64,000 nucleotides of DNA from Portunus trituberculatus (GCF_017591435.1 NC_059304.1:26979316-27043315), one strand, 5' to 3'. Positions 37,395-53,500 are shown, counted from the stretch's first letter. The notes: generated from the letters alone by a model not told the origin. A program made the numbers and translations.

Positions 37395-37513
37395 ACAAAA
37401 TCAAATTTAATTGAATTATTTTATCTAAATTAACAGATACTTCAATTATTTACCCCCGACTATATAATTTTTTATCCCCTCGGGGTAAATTTACCCCCTG
37501 TTGAGAACCTCTG
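34842..37513 (-). mobile_element. hAT element 1 (Buster-like), complete ends
   Basis: Ends CAGCCATTCTCAAC (left) and the complement of CAGAGGTTCTCAAC (right), flanked by the 8-bp duplication ACCTAGAG with TA in its centre, a feature described for Buster-type hATs. It contains a minus-strand transposase pseudogene (35133-36893). (CA)n and (CT)n microsatellites sit at 37311-37390. Confidence 0.92.
35133..36893 (-). pseudogene. hAT (Buster/ZBED5-like) transposase, frameshifted
   Basis: Starts MFKKRTYLDSYVQYGF. A BED-type zinc finger follows (CLLCLKVLG, then HLEVSHP, about 36800-36730). The catalytic region shows SLQLDETCD (first Asp, about 36370) and ICTDGAPAMMG (second Asp, about 36180). The C-terminal dimerisation block shows TYLCESGFSSL (Glu, about 35270), ending MNLQYSH at 35133. 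Several frame changes (near 36530, 36300, 35900, 35650 and 35430) break it. Related proteins include domesticated vertebrate ZBED5-type genes, but here the setting is a plain transposon. Confidence 0.88.
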
Positions 37514-37521
37514 ACCTAGAG

Positions 37522-38522
37522 CGACTGGTGCTACATCCTACTCGTATTTCTGACCGTCTTGGCGACACGCCCAGCATTTTTTACCTTTTCCTTCTCTAAT
37601 CCTTTTGCTTATGTTTTTACTGTATCTCCTCCGTTGGTGTCCTCCGATCACAACCTCATAACTGTATGTTGTCCTATTTCTCCAAACCTTCCTCAGTATC
37701 CCCCAAAGCGGAAGTGTCACTGGTGTTTTGCCTATGCCAGTTGGGGGAGACCTGAGAAGATACCGTTTCCGTGTCAGAGACCCATCTCTCTGTGCTGAAC
37801 GCATACCAAAGGTGATAGCATCTATCATGGAGGCGTAAATTCTTCCCTTTTCCTCAACCTAAACTTTATAAACCTTGGATTCACATAGCCTGTTCATGTG
37901 CTATACATGATAGAGAAGATGCCCACAAAAGGTACTCGTGCCTTCCATTACCTGAATCTCATGCACTTTTTATTTCTTCCAGGAATCATGCCAAGTTTGT
38001 TATTCAACTCGCCAAACACTTCTTCATAAATAGAAAATGCCAAAATCTTTCAAACTCCAACTCCCCTCAATACTTCCAGCATCTGCCCAGGAACATGTCC
38101 AGCAATTTTGATTTTTCTTCTTTCCCTCCTATATTTAATTCTGATGACACAACTGCCATCATATCTGTCTCTAAAGCTGAACTCTTCTCTCAAACCTTTC
38201 CTAAAAATTTCATCTTTATGATTCTGGGTTTTTCCCTCCCTCTCCTCCTCCCTCTGAATGCCTTCAATTAAAGTTCTTCGGAATGACGTTTTTCATGCCC
38301 TTGCTGGCCTACAGCCCTGGAAAGCTTATGGACCTGATAGAGTTCCTTTTTTTTTTTTTTTCTCAAACACTGCGTTTCTGTGTTTGTATATTGCCCGACT
38401 AAACTCTTTCAATTATGACTATTGACTTCTACTTTTCTTTCAAGGTGGAAATTTGCTTATATATTAAAATGGTGACCGTTTCCCTCAACCTACCACCCTA
38501 TAGTTTTAATTTCCAGCTTAAA
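37522..38522 (+). mobile_element. LINE family B, copy B2, continuation after hAT element 1
   Basis: Continues the endonuclease (ISDRLGDTPSIF-like, then SSDHNLITVC about 37650) and linker region (SAVIPKV..., HAKFVIQLAKHF about 38000), then the start of the reverse transcriptase (AWKAYGPDRVPF region near 38320, with a T-run), ending abruptly at a TAG/CAG/CT repeat at 38523. No palm motif remains. Confidence 0.75.
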
Positions 38523-39095
<573 letters not shown>

Positions 39096-39281
39096 CTTGG
39101 GAGCGGAGAGCGGACATGGGAGAGCGGAGAGTGAGAATAGACAGGTAGCGCGAACCAAGAATGAGAAAAAAGAGCGCGAGAGGATTTTGAAGTGTCTGCT
39201 CCAAGGATTCTATATCTATAAGGATATACGGGTTCAATGAGCGGGCTTGAGGAATTGATTAGGGAGCTTAGCTTCTAACAG

Positions 39282-41204
39282 ATGGCGCGCGGGTCGCAAG
39301 TAATAAGGGGGAGGATGAGCGACGTTACAAGATTCAAACCGATTCAGAAATATTCATGTAACTGGGAATCACTTCAATTGTTCAAGGGATGGCTGCAACC
39401 GAGTTTGAAGAGTAGAAATAGAGCTTATTGCAAAGCCTGTGATTGTGAAATTAATGCAAAGAAATCCGAGCTAAAGAAACATGCAGGTGGATAAAAACTA
39501 ATGTCAGTTGTGCTGCCAAACAATCTACCCTATTGTCAATGTCATTTGCAAGAGGACATTCATCACTGGACAAAGAGGTGAAAGAAGGTGAAATAAGACT
39601 AGCAGTTTTTGTTGCAGAACATAACCTACCTATGAATATTGTGACACATTTACCCCAACTTATAAAATCTGTATGTAGTGACTCTGAGATTGCTAAACAT
39701 ATTGCATGTAGTAGAAGGACGACTACTGCAATATTCAAGAAAGTAACAGGTGAAACTAGCAAGGAAGAGCTGATCAACAATCTAAAAACTCAGTTTTCAT
39801 TTATAGTTGATGAAACGACCGACAAAGGTTGCATTAAACACTTGTGCCTACTTGCCCGTCTGATACATGGCGGTAAAGCTAATGTTTTCTTGGGTCTAGT
39901 TCCTGTACAGGAAGGAAGTGCTCAAAGCTTGTGTGACAGCGTTGTTGAAGTATTTGTAGATAATGGGATTCCCTACAAAGAGAACATGATAGGCTTTGCA
40001 TCAGATGGCGCTAACGCTATGATGGGTGCTCATAATTTCCTGTCTTCTCGCCTTGTGACTGATGTTCCTAATCTGTTCATTATGAAATGCATCTGTCATT
40101 CATTCCATTTGTGTGCCTCATATGCTTGCATGACTCTTCCAAGAGCAGTTGAGCAGCTGGCAAGGGATGTATATAATTACTTTATGTCAAGTCGTAAGGG
40201 GTTATCAGAGCTGAAGGAATTCCAAGATTTTGTAAAGGTTACGCCACACAAATTGTTGCATCCTAGTCAGACTCGCTGGCTGTCCCTTCAGGCTGTAGTG
40301 TGTCGGGTTCTAGAACAGTATGATGCATTAATACTTTATTTCACTGATGCTGCACTATCAGAGAGAATTGTGGCAGCAGAAAAGATCTTACATTGCTTGA
40401 AAGACCCTAAAAATAAGCTGTATCTTCAGTTTCTAGATTTAATTTTACCTTTTTTATTGACCTAAACAAGATGATGCAGTCTGAGAAGCCAAAGATTCAC
40501 ATGATCTATGACTTAGTGTCTGTTGTGTGTATGACCATTATAGATTGTTACATAAGAAGGGGTCATCTACAGAACACTCCAATTCAAGATGTTCAGTACA
40601 GAATCCCCTCACACTTCTACCTCTAAATGAGATTTACTTGGGAGGTAACGTAACAGCAGCTATTGCACAAAACACTCATGGCTTGTCTCAGCCAAATTTG
40701 GAGGAGTTTCTAAAGCGCTGTTTACACTTTCTTGTTGAGAGTGTGACTCAAATTTTTAAAAGATTTCCCTTCAAAAATGCAGTGTTTAAACACCTGAGGC
40801 TCATTGATTCCAAAGTAGTGCTGAAAAAAAGTGAACTATCCATTGCATCACTACTCAGCTTACTTCCAGGAATCATTGAAGAAAATAAGTTGAACGAGAT
40901 AGATAATGAATGGAGACTACTTAGGAATACAGACCTTGAAGTAGATGATAGTATTGACACAGAAAGACTCTGGCAAACCATTGCGGAGATGAAAAAAGGA
41001 AAAGGAGATGGATCACAAATGTTCCCTCAGTTGTCTTACTTTATTTCTTCTGTATTTTAATTTCCACATTCAAGTGCAGCTGCTGAAAGAATCTTTTCAG
41101 CAATTAACAACATGAAGACCAAGCAGAGAAATTCACTTTCCACTAAAACATTGGTTGGATTGCTCCATTGTATGCGATACCTGAAAGAGTTTCCCTGTAA
41201 GTAA
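39282..41204 (+). pseudogene. hAT transposase (element 2), nearly complete with few breaks
   Basis: A BED-like finger lies at the N-terminus (YCKACDCEINAKKSELKKHA, about 39427). Frame changes near 39487, 40450 and 40520-40620, and a TAA at 41058, interrupt an otherwise long coding region. The catalytic core shows FIVDETTDKG (first Asp, about 39800) and GFASDGANAMMGAHN (second Asp, about 39993), then CICHSFHLC (about 40090). The C-terminal hAT dimerisation block is SSAAAERIFSAINNMKTKQR (about 41073), with the third acidic residue in AAAERIFS. Normal stop at 41202-41204. Low number of breaks suggests it is younger than hAT elements 1 and 3. Confidence 0.88.
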
Positions 41205-41498
41205 CGCCCTTCTTCAACGTATGACCTCTGATATGTATGATTCAGAGTGATTCAGACAGATAATACAGGCTGAAGTTTAACAAACCAATGCACCATTTTA
41301 GTTTAAAGTTATAAGTTTTGAAAAGTGTACTATTTTTTTGTTTTCATTATTGTTCTATAAGCTTTCAGATTAAAAGTGTGTGTCCAGCGTGAATATAATT
41401 AGATCTTTCAGTTACCTATGCCAGTATCCTATTGTCCATACAAATTAAAAGAAAATTTTATTTTTTAGCTATAACTCGAATTAAAAAATCACTGCAAG

Positions 41499-41745
41499 CA
41501 AGGCACTTAGATTTGGGGAAATTTGTGCCACTGCATCTGGCAGCACTGAGTCAAGGGAAGGAGCGCAAGGCACATCAGCCATCACCCTCCTCCGCCTGAG
41601 CCACACCATGCTCAGTATTAACTTGCATCGCCTACATCTGTCTCGTGACCCTTCTACCCTTGGTGTAGGACTATCCCTCAGGCCATGGAACATTTCCTGC
41701 TTTAATGCCCACGCTTCCACTCAACATACTGCTTTCCTGGCAATC
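41499..41745 (+). pseudogene. LINE ORF2 C-terminal fragment
   Basis: With frame changes it reads ITLLRLSHTMLSINLHRLHL followed by a cysteine/histidine block AMEHFLL and CPRFHS. This is the usual end of RNase H-bearing or R1/I-type LINE ORF2 proteins (compare RLRIGHTYLT at 21290 here). It lies between the hAT 2 transposase and the hAT 2 right end, so it is probably a nested insertion. Family uncertain. Confidence 0.5.
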
Positions 41746-41958
41746 TGCTTATCTTTATGAGCCCTGGGGTAGTCCTGTGTAGGTATCACAGGCGTGGTAG
41801 CTGGCCGGTCTTCCTCAAGAAGGCACAAGTAAGGCGAAAGGCAGCAGGTTGCCAGGAGGGGTGGACGCCGAAGGCCGCCAGGAGGGTGGGTGGGCATGTC
41901 CAGTGTTGTGATGGCCAGGGCGGAGAGCCGGGAGCGTAGTGCAGCATGTTGAGAATGG

Positions 41959-41962
<4 letters not shown>

Positions 41963-42012
<50 letters not shown>
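41963..42012. repeat. (GT)n microsatellite
   Basis: About 48 bp of GT repeats. Confidence 0.95.
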
Positions 42013-42017
<5 letters not shown>

Positions 42018-42499
42018 GCCTTATAAGTTCATAACCACGAGAGAATGCAGGGAAAAATTGGGAGTGGGGGGAAAGCATGGGAGAAATCTTCTTACGTTAC
42101 TCCTGAAAACGTTTTCTATGAAAGTACTCGCTTCTAACAGATGACAGCACCGTCGCTGTCCTCCAAACTTTAACCCACACCTCAACTTCCTCTCTGTATA
42201 TCCCTTGGTCTTCTCCCTGCTCCTTCGCTCTTATTTCTAAATTTTGTGTCGCGCTCCTCCGCTCTCGGTTTGAAAGTCCTCTCAGAGCGGAGGAGCGGAT
42301 GTAAGAGCGGTTTTGCCCACCTCTGCTTATTTCATACATTAATTTATTATAATAAATAAGTGCCGGGAAAGGTAATATCCATTTTCCTCTAAATCAAACA
42401 AATCTTGCCACACGGGACCTGAATGTGTCGTGCTGTTGGGCATAATATTCTCCTATTTATCATGTTTCTTTTGTTGGGGATACAGTCTAACTACTCCAA

Positions 42500-43155
42500 A
42501 TAGTAGTAATAATCTAGATCATAGAGAAATATGTCCACGAACTCAGTGATGCTGAAGTGATCAAACGATACCGTCTGGACGATCTTGTGAGGGATGCCTT
42601 GTCAAGCAACATCAAGAGGAGGAACCCACTTATCCCCGAGATGAAAGTCATCATAACGTTGAGGTATCTTGCCACGGGAATAATGCAAATGTGCAACCGT
42701 GATAAGCAGTTTGGTTTTCTTGTACGCTGACATACTAGGGTTTCCATTATCTTGCTTGTTTTTGCGGTTCTGCACTCTTCATTCATGCTAAAAAAAATAA
42801 ATAAAAAAATAACAGGCAATGGCACATTTGTTTGAAGCCTCTTCAATGGGACCATGTTTATGTACATTTTTTTTTTTTTTCAAAACTAATTCCTATCTTA
42901 TTACGTCTAACTTCCCGAAAAACTAATTATTTGAAATTTAAATCATTATAACAAAAGAAAATAATACGAAGACTATTTCATTCCATGAATTTAAGGTCGA
43001 CTATTTGCGTCCGTGTCTTCTAAACGGCTGAAGGTAATGACGCATCGCTGTCAACATAAGTACGTTATAGGAGTAAAAATGATAAATTATGTGAGACCTG
43101 ACAGTGATAGTAGTGATAACGTCATCAGCTGTGACGGCTTCTAGAATACCGCCCA
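42500..43155 (+). mobile_element. PIF/Harbinger-like remnant, N-terminus plus opposite end
   Basis: Plus-strand frame 42525-42729 reads ELSDAEVIKRYRLDDLVRD and MKVIITLRYLATG, the N-terminal part of HARBI1-type transposases, ending in a stop after about 68 codons. The far end (complement of 43113-43155: GGGCGGTATTCTAGAAGCC) matches the outer end of the copy at 26893. No DDE region lies between, so this is an internally deleted copy. T/A-rich sequence fills the rest. Confidence 0.7.
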
Positions 43156-43235
43156 AAATATAATAGTACTAATGTATGGATTGTTTAAATGTAGGTATTG
43201 TTTATATAAAATTTATTTAACAAAACTCATTCTAT

Positions 43236-46200
43236 TCTTTTTTATTCAAGAGAGAAGCCAGTCAAGGGTAACAAAATATTAAAGAAAAGGGCCTACTTAA
43301 GTGCTGGTTCCCTAAAAGAAAAGGAAGTCACGTCGTAGGAAGACGGAAATACAGAAACAGGTAGGGAGTTCCAGAGTTTAACAGAGAAAGGTATGAATGA
43401 TTGAGAGTACTGGTTAACTTTTGGGTTTGGGAATTAAACATAATAGGGATGAGAGGAAAAAGAAAGCCTTGTGCAGCGAAGCCGCAGGAGGAAAGGGAGG
43501 CAAGGAGTTAGCACGATCAGTAGAAGGTAGCATGAAAATAGCAATAAAAGATAGAAAGAGATGCATCATTTCGGCGGTGAGAAAGAGGCTGAAGACATTC
43601 AGTCAGAGGATGAGAGTTGATGAGACGAAAAAGCATTTGTTTCCACCCTTTCTAATAAAACTGTAAGTGGAACCCATAAACCTGCGAAGAGTACTCCATA
43701 TAGGGGCAGATAAGGCCCTTGTACAAAGTTAGCAGTTGGAAGGGCGAGAAAAACTGGCGGAGACGCCTCAGAACGCCTAACTTCAAAGGAGGTATTTTAG
43801 AAAGAGATGAGATGTAAAGTTCCCAGTTAAGATTATGAGTAAAGGAAAAACCGAGGATATTCAGTGTGAAAGAGGGAGAGAATTGAATGTCACTGAAGAA
43901 GGGAGAATAGTTGTCTGGAAGGTTGTCTCGAGTTGATAGATGAAGGAATTAAGTTTTTGAGGGATTGAAAACAACTAATGTTTTTCTGCCCCCATCGGAA
44001 ATCTTAGAAAGATCAGAAGTCAGGTGTTCTGTGGCGTCCCTGCTTGATCTGTTGACTTCCAGAAGGGTTGGTCGTCTCTGAAACGACATAGAAAGATGTA
44101 GGGTGGTATCATCAGCATAGGAGTAGGTAGGTCAAGAAGTTTGGTTAAGATCATTAATGAATAATAGAAAGAGTGGGTGAGATGACAAAACCCTGACGAA
44201 CACCACTATTAATAAATTTTGGAGAAGAACAGTGGCCGTCTACCACGGCAGCAATAGAACGGTCGGAAAGCAAACTTTAGATAAAGTTGCAGAGAGAAGG
44301 ATAGAAACCGTAGGAGGGCAGTTTTGAAATCAAAGCTTTGTGCGAGACTCTATCAAAAGCTTTTGATATGTCTAACGCGACAGCAAAAGTTTCACCGAAA
44401 TCTCTAAAAGAGGATGACCAAGACTCAGTAAGGAAAGCCAGAAGATCACCAGTAGAGCGACCTTGACGGAAGCCATACTGGCGATCAGATAGAAGATTGT
44501 GAAGTGACAGATGTTTAAGAATCTTCCTATTGAGGATAGATTAAAAACTTTAGACAAGCAAGAGATTAAAGCTATAGAACGGTAGTTTGAGGATTAGAAC
44601 GGTCACCCTTTTTAGGAACAGGCTGAATGTAGGCAAACTTCCAGCAAGAAGGAAAGGTAGAAGTCGATAGACATAGTTGAAAGAGTTTGGCCAGGCAAGG
44701 TGCAAGCACGGAAGCACAGTTTTTGAGAACAATAGGAGGGACCCCATCAGGTCCATAAGACTTCCGAGGGTTTAGGCCAGAGGGCATGGAAAACATCATT
44801 ACGAAGAATTTTGATTGAAGACATGAAATAGTCAGAGGGAGGAGAGAGAGAAAGACAAGCCCAGAATCATCCGGACTGGAGTTGTTAGCAAAGGTTTGAG
44901 AGAAGAGTTCAGCTTTAGAGACAGAAGAGATGGCAGTGGTGCCATCAGGATGAAATAAAGGAGGAAAGATGAAGAAGTGAAGTTATTGGAGATGTTTTGG
45001 CCAGATGCCAGAAGTCACGAGGGAGTTTGAGTTTGAAAGATTTTGACATTTTCTATTTATGAAGGAGTGTTTGGCAAGTTGAAGAACATACTTGGAATAA
45101 TTCCGGGCAGAAATATAAAGTGCATGAAATTCAGGAGATGAAAGACTGAAGAACCTTATGTGGGCAACCCCTCTTATCATATATAGCACAAGAACAGGAT
45201 GTGTTAAACCAATGTTTAGAAGGTTTAGGTTGAGAGAAGGAATGAGGAATGTATGCCTCCATGCAAGACACTATCACCTATGTCATGCGTTCAGCAAACA
45301 GAGATGGGTGTCTGACACAGAAACATTAATCATTCCAGGGAAAGTCAACATAATACCTCCTCAGGTCGCCCCCAATTGGTAGAGGCAAAACTCCTGAGAT
45401 ACCTCCGCATTGGGGAATCATGAGGAGGAATTGAAGAAATAGAACAAGATACAGAAATGAGATTGTGATGGGAGGAGGCCAACAGAAATGATAGGGTAAC
45501 TGCATAAATAAAAAGATTAGAAGTAAGGAAGAAATCAAGAATGTTGTTCATGTGTACATGACGGTCAGGAATACGAGTAAAGTGTTGCACCAGTTGCTCT
45601 AGGTCGTGGAGGATAGCAAAGTTGAAAGCTAGCTCACCAGGAATGTCAGTGAAGGAAAAGGAAAGCCAGAGCTGGTGGTGAACATGGAAATCTCCAAGAA
45701 TGGTAATCTCTGGGAAAAGGTAGAGGGATAGAATGTGCTTTACTTTGAAAGTTAAAAATTCAAAGAATTTACTATAGTCAGAGAGGTTAGGGGAGAGATA
45801 GACAGCATAGATAAATTTAGTTAGAGTGACTATTGAGATGGTGGAAATCTCGGAAGATTCCAGAGCGTGGGCACGAGAGCAAGTTAAGTCGTTGCGCACA
45901 TAGATGCAACATCAAGCTTTGGAACGAAAATGAGAATAGAGAAAGTAAGAGGGAAGGGAGAAGGGGCTACTGTCAATAGCCTCAGACAGCTGTGTTTCGG
46001 TGAGGAAAAAAAGCTGAAGTTTTTTTATTTATCCTATATGTCAAAACATTTAGGGTTGTCGCCGAGAGAGGAGTCGCCATTTTTTTAATTTTGAATTTTA
46101 AGTAATGGGTGTATGTGTGGTAAGTGCATGTAGTTTTCAGTGAAGGAGAGTTGTCTTAAGAGGGCAGGCTGTGACTTCCCCCTTGAGTCGTGAGACACAA

Positions 46201-46310
46201 TTAGCTTTAATGAAAAAAAACAAAACATCCCATGAACTAGGGTTCTTAGACCTCGCTTGGAGTAAATTATCGTTTCGGTAGGTGTCTACTACTTCCTCCT
46301 CTTAACATGC
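43236..46310 (-). mobile_element. LINE family B, copy B3, nearly full length
   Basis: Runs from the 3' tail (about 43236) through reverse transcriptase and endonuclease to the 5' UTR end near 46310 (complement of CTACTTCCTCCTCTTA). Motifs on the minus strand: YGFRQGRSTGD region (about 44480), DISKAFD (about 44370), a stretch with PKKGDRSNPQ (about 44605) and NPRKSYGPDGVPP (about 44750); endonuclease with ILGDFHVHHQLW (about 45700) and SSHHNLISV (about 45460). Many frame changes. Confidence 0.82.
46090..46310 (-). other. 5' UTR of LINE family B, copy B3
   Basis: Shared with copies B6 (61770-62010) and B7 (63325-63590): words such as CTCACAACTCAAG, TTAAAGCTA and ACTACATGCACTTACCA occur in the same order. 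Confidence 0.75.
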
Positions 46311-46729
46311 CATTTCCTTTTCATTGTACCTCTTCTTATAACCACTTTACTAATAGTTAACACCCATTCTATTAATCATTTCACCGTAAAGTTATTTTTT
46401 CTTTGATGCACTAATCATCCATTTAATCATCCACACTTTATGCTGTGAGCTAGATTTTAAGATAATGAAAACAAAATGTGATACTACTCACGTATGGATT
46501 ATGTTTTGATATATAGATATTGTATATATAAATACATATTTTATTTATTTCTTTATTTTTCATCAGTTGTTTGTTTTACCTTTTTGGACAGTTTTATATG
46601 TTTTATGTAAGAGGACATATTTCATTTGAAACAAATATATAATGAAAAGAGACTTCATTGGCAGCGCAACAGTGAGGCCAACATGTTGGACCTACATGAA
46701 CTAAATAAGAAATGCACACACATACAATT
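46311..46729. other. AT-rich spacer
   Basis: No gene or repeat recognised. Confidence 0.4.
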
Positions 46730-46737
46730 ACCTACAG
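46730..46737 (+). repeat. 8-bp target duplication of hAT element 3, left
   Basis: ACCTACAG, identical to 49227-49234. Confidence 0.9.
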
Positions 46738-49226
<2,489 letters not shown>

Positions 49227-49232
49227 ACCTAC

Positions 49233-49513
<281 letters not shown>

Positions 49514-50153
49514 AAATCAAATGTGATTCTGAATGACATGGCTCTAACAGCGAAGCCTATTGTTACATTAAAACTTGGACCTGGTACTGGTGGGGCCATA
49601 TCATGATGGTGATGAACATTTTTGGGGTCGTCAGTCTCCAAGGGAAGAAATATCTTGTAGTATCCATCTTTGAAACCCCAGCTCTTCCACAGCCTCCAAT
49701 TCTTCTACGTCATGGATATCAATCGATTAAGTATCCATGTCCATGGTGAAATCTGTAAATGCAAAAATTTGTAAAAAAAAAAAAAAAAAAGTCACAAAGG
49801 ACGGATTCATATCATTAACTATGACCGTATCTTCTTTTATATAATGCAAGACGGAGAGCTGCCAAATGCAAAAAATCTATATAAGAAAAAAAAGGCCCAC
49901 TGGAATTGCAGTTTCCAAAATAATATCTTTATGTGATGATGTAGCCACTATAATTTTAGATGCAGTTAATTAGCGAACCCAACATTTCCGTGTCAAGAAC
50001 AGGTTAAGATAGCCTAACCTGTCCTAAACTAACATGTATTATGTATTTATTAAACCAAAGCTTAGGTAGCATATGAAAAGTTTTAAACTATTCATAATTG
50101 TTAACTAGTGAACAGAAGTTTTGGAATTTAATCAGTTTTCGAAATGTTTGGTA
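49514..50153. other. Unclassified sequence
   Basis: No gene seen. AGCGAACCC at about 49973 resembles the unit of the tandem array that follows. Confidence 0.4.
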
Positions 50154-50253
50154 CCGAAGTATCAAAATGTTCATGTGAAGAACAGCGAACCCGATTATTC
50201 CTGTCTAAATAATAGCGAACCCATACGTCTTTACGTAAGGACTAGCGGAACCC
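50154..50253 (+). repeat. Degenerate 30-bp tandem array
   Basis: AGCGAACCC (or AGCGGAACCC) recurs at 50184, 50214 and 50244, exactly 30 bp apart, with partly conserved filler. An inverted word (GTTCGCT) follows at about 50270. Confidence 0.65.
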
Positions 50254-50597
50254 TGTCGACAATGATTGTGTTCGCTAATCATGACATGATAAAAATATTT
50301 CATAGACTTCAGGTTGCCTGATTTTGATGAATGCTACACAGTCCTGGTATATTTAAGAATATAAAAATATAAAATGATAAGAAGGTAAGGGAACCACAAA
50401 TAGCTGTTTAAACTAAAATGGAAAGCTATACCTGTGCCAGTAATATAACACTTTTTTCTATCTCTTTCCAAATCCTAAATTCATTTCATGTGAGTCAACT
50501 ATGGTTTCATAGATAAATGTGTGAGGATGCTATGCATTCATATATTTAATATCACAACTTGTAATATTAAACGTATGTTAATGTGTGTGTGTAAATA

Positions 50598-50942
<345 letters not shown>

Positions 50943-53500
50943 TTTTTTTTTTTTTTTTTTTTTTACATTACAAGGGCACTGGCCAAGGGAAAACAAAGTT
51001 GGAAAAAAAAAAATCCCGCTGGTTGCCAGGCCCTGTTAAGAGGAAAGTAGAAAGAGAAAACAAAAAATCTAAAAGGAGGGTCCAGTTAACGTAAGAGGTG
51101 TCTTGACACTCCTCTTTTGAAAGAGTTTAAGTCATAGGCAGGTGGAAATACAGACACAGGTAGAGAGTTCCAGAGTTTACCAGTGTAGGGAATGAAGGAG
51201 TGAAGATACTGGTTAACTCTTGCATTAGGAAGATGGACAGAATAGGGATGAGAAGAAGTAGAGAGTCTTGTGCAGCGAGGCCGCAGGAGGGGGAAGGCAT
51301 GCAGTTAGCAAGTTCAGAAGAGCAGACAGCATGAAAACAGCGGTAGAAGACAGATAAAGATGCAACATTGCGGCGGTGACTTAAAGAATCAAGACAGTCA
51401 GTTAGAGGAGAAGAGTTGATAAGACGAAAAGCTTTAGATTCCACCTTGTTTAGTAAAGCTGTGTGTGGATCCCCAGACATGAGAGCCATACTCCATACAC
51501 GGGCGGATAAGGCCCTTGTACAGAGCAAGCAGCTGGGAGGGAGAGAAAATGGACGAAGACGCCATAGGACACCTAACTTCTTGGAAGCTGATTTAGCAAG
51601 AGTAGAGATGTGAAATTTCCAGTTTAGATTTTTAGTGAAGGATAGACCGAGTGTGTTTAATGTAGAGGAGAGGGAAGTTGAGTGTTATTGAAGAAGAGAG
51701 GATAGTTGTCTGGAAGGTTATGTCGAGTAGATAGTTGTAGAAATTGAGTTTTGAGGCATTGAACAAAACCAGGTTTTCTCTGCCCCAATCAGAAACAAGT
51801 GAAAGATCAGAAGTTAGGCGTCCTATAGCATCTCGCCTTGAGTCATTTAATTGTTGTTGGGTTGGGCGTCTGTTGAACGCTGTTGAATAATGCAGGTGGT
51901 ATCATCAGCATAGGAGTGGATAGGGCATTGAGTCAGATTTAGGAGATCATTGATGAATAATAGAAAGAGAGTGGGTGATAGGACAGAACCCTGTGGAACA
52001 CCACTGTTGATAGTTTTAGGGAAGAACAGTGACCGTCTACTACAGCAGCAATAGAACGATCGGAAAGGAAACTGGAGATGAAGGTACAGAGAGAAGGATA
52101 GAATCCGTAGGAGGGTAGTTTAGAAATTAAAGATTTGTGCCAGACTCTATCGAAGGCTTTCGATATGTCAAGGCCGACAGCAAAGGTTTCACCGAAGTCC
52201 CTAAAAGAGGATGACCAAGATTCAGTTAGGAAAGTAAGAAGATCACCAGTAGATCTGCCTTTACGGAAACCATACTGGCAATCAGAGAGAAGGTTGTGAG
52301 CTGATAGATGCCTCATTATCTTCCTATTAAGGATAGACTCAAAGGCTTTAGAAAGGCAGGAAATCAAAGCTATAGGGCGGTAGTTAGAAGGATTGGAGTG
52401 GTCACCTTTTTTAGGGACAGGTTGAATGTGAGCAAACTTCCAGCAAGAAGGATAAATAGAAGTAGAGAGACACAGATGAAAGAGTTTGACCAGGCAGTGA
52501 GCGAGTTCGGAAGCACAGTTTTTGAGAACAACAGGAGGGACTCCATCCGGACCGTAAGCCTTCCGAGAATCAAGGCCAGAGAGGGCCAGGAAAACGTCTT
52601 TATAAAGAATTTTAATTTTAGGGATGAAGTAGTCAGAGGGTGGAGGAGTAGGAGGAATATGCCCAGAATCATCCAAAGTTGAGTTGGTAGCAAAGGTTTG
52701 AGCGAAGAGTTCAGCTTTAGAAAAGAAGAGACAGCTGTAGAGCCATCTGGATGAAGTAAAGGAGGGAAAGACGAAGAAGTAAAGTTGTTAGAGATATTAT
52801 TGGCTAGATGCCAGAAATCTCGAGAGGAGTTAGAATTGGAAAGACTTTGACATTTTCTATTGATGAAAGAGTTTTAGTAAGTTGGAGAATAGATTTGGCA
52901 TGATTACGGGCAGAAATATATAGGGCATGAGTTTCAGCAGTTGGATGGCTACGGAACCGTTTGTGAGCCGCCTCTCTATCATTGACAGCACGAGAACAAG
53001 CAGAGTTAAACCAAGGCTTTTTAGCTTTAGGGTTAGAGAAAGTATGAGGAATGTATAGCTCCATGCCAGAGATAATCACCTCTGTTATGCGCTCGGCACA
53101 AAGAGAAGGATCTCTGACATGAAAACAATAATCATCCCAAGGGAAATCAGAATAGTACTGCCTTAGTTCCTCCCACTTAGCAGAGTTAAAATGCCAGAAG
53201 CACCTCCGCTTAGGCGGGTCCTGAGGCTGCACTGGAGTGATAGAACTGGTAACGGAAATTAGATTGTGGTCGGAGGAGCCCAACGGAGAGGAAAGTTTAA
53301 CAGAGTAAGCAGAAGGGTTGGAGGTTAGGAAAAGATCAAGAATGTTGGGCGTGTCTCCAAGGCGGTCAGGAATACGGGTAGGGAACTTCACTAGCTGCTC
53401 TAGGTCATGAAGGATAGCAAAGTTGAAGGTTTGTTCACCAGGTTGGTCAGTGAAAGAAGATGAAAGCCAAAGCTGGTGGTGAACATTGAAATCCCTAAAA
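50943..53500 (-). mobile_element. LINE family B, copy B4, cut by the assembly gap
   Basis: 3' tail with T-run at 50944-50966, coding region to 53500. This is the best-preserved family B copy here and gives the clearest view of the family. Its 5' part runs into the run of Ns. Confidence 0.85.
51086..53500 (-). pseudogene. LINE B4 ORF2: endonuclease and reverse transcriptase
   Basis: Endonuclease, from the gap: FNVHHQLWLSSSF (about 53490), SSDHNLISV (about 53260), then a conserved linker (FRVRD-like, PKAKKPWFNSACSRAV about 53010). Reverse transcriptase: LDSRKAYGPDGVPPVVLKN (about 52570), PSNYRPIALISC (about 52390), CQYGFRKGRSTGDLL (about 52280), DISKAFDRVWHK (about 52170), a frame change in the following GVPQGS block (about 52000), and catalytic HSYADDTTC (about 51910). 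The thumb region has VESKAFRLINSSPLTD (about 51440) and the end has NSFKRGVSRHLLR, stop at 51086. No RNase H, so Jockey-type. A few frameshifts only. Confidence 0.87.

Larger units (their letters stand above)
39096..42325 (+). mobile_element. hAT element 2, one clear terminus
   Basis: The right end, read inward, starts CAGAGGTGGGCAAAACCGCT (complement of 42306-42325), a typical hAT terminus. Left of the transposase is a run of GAGCGGAG words (39100-39135) like those near the right end (42240-42310), but no matching CAGAGGTGGGC start, so the left end is eroded and no 8-bp duplication could be matched. Sequence between the ORF and right end includes a LINE fragment and a (GT)n. Confidence 0.7.

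Noticed and set aside
39266..42146. Shared word GCTTCTAACAGATG at about 39267 and 42129 as a target duplication of hAT element 2
   Set aside because: It is longer than the 8 bp typical of hAT, and the right terminus of the element lies 180 bp further out at 42325.
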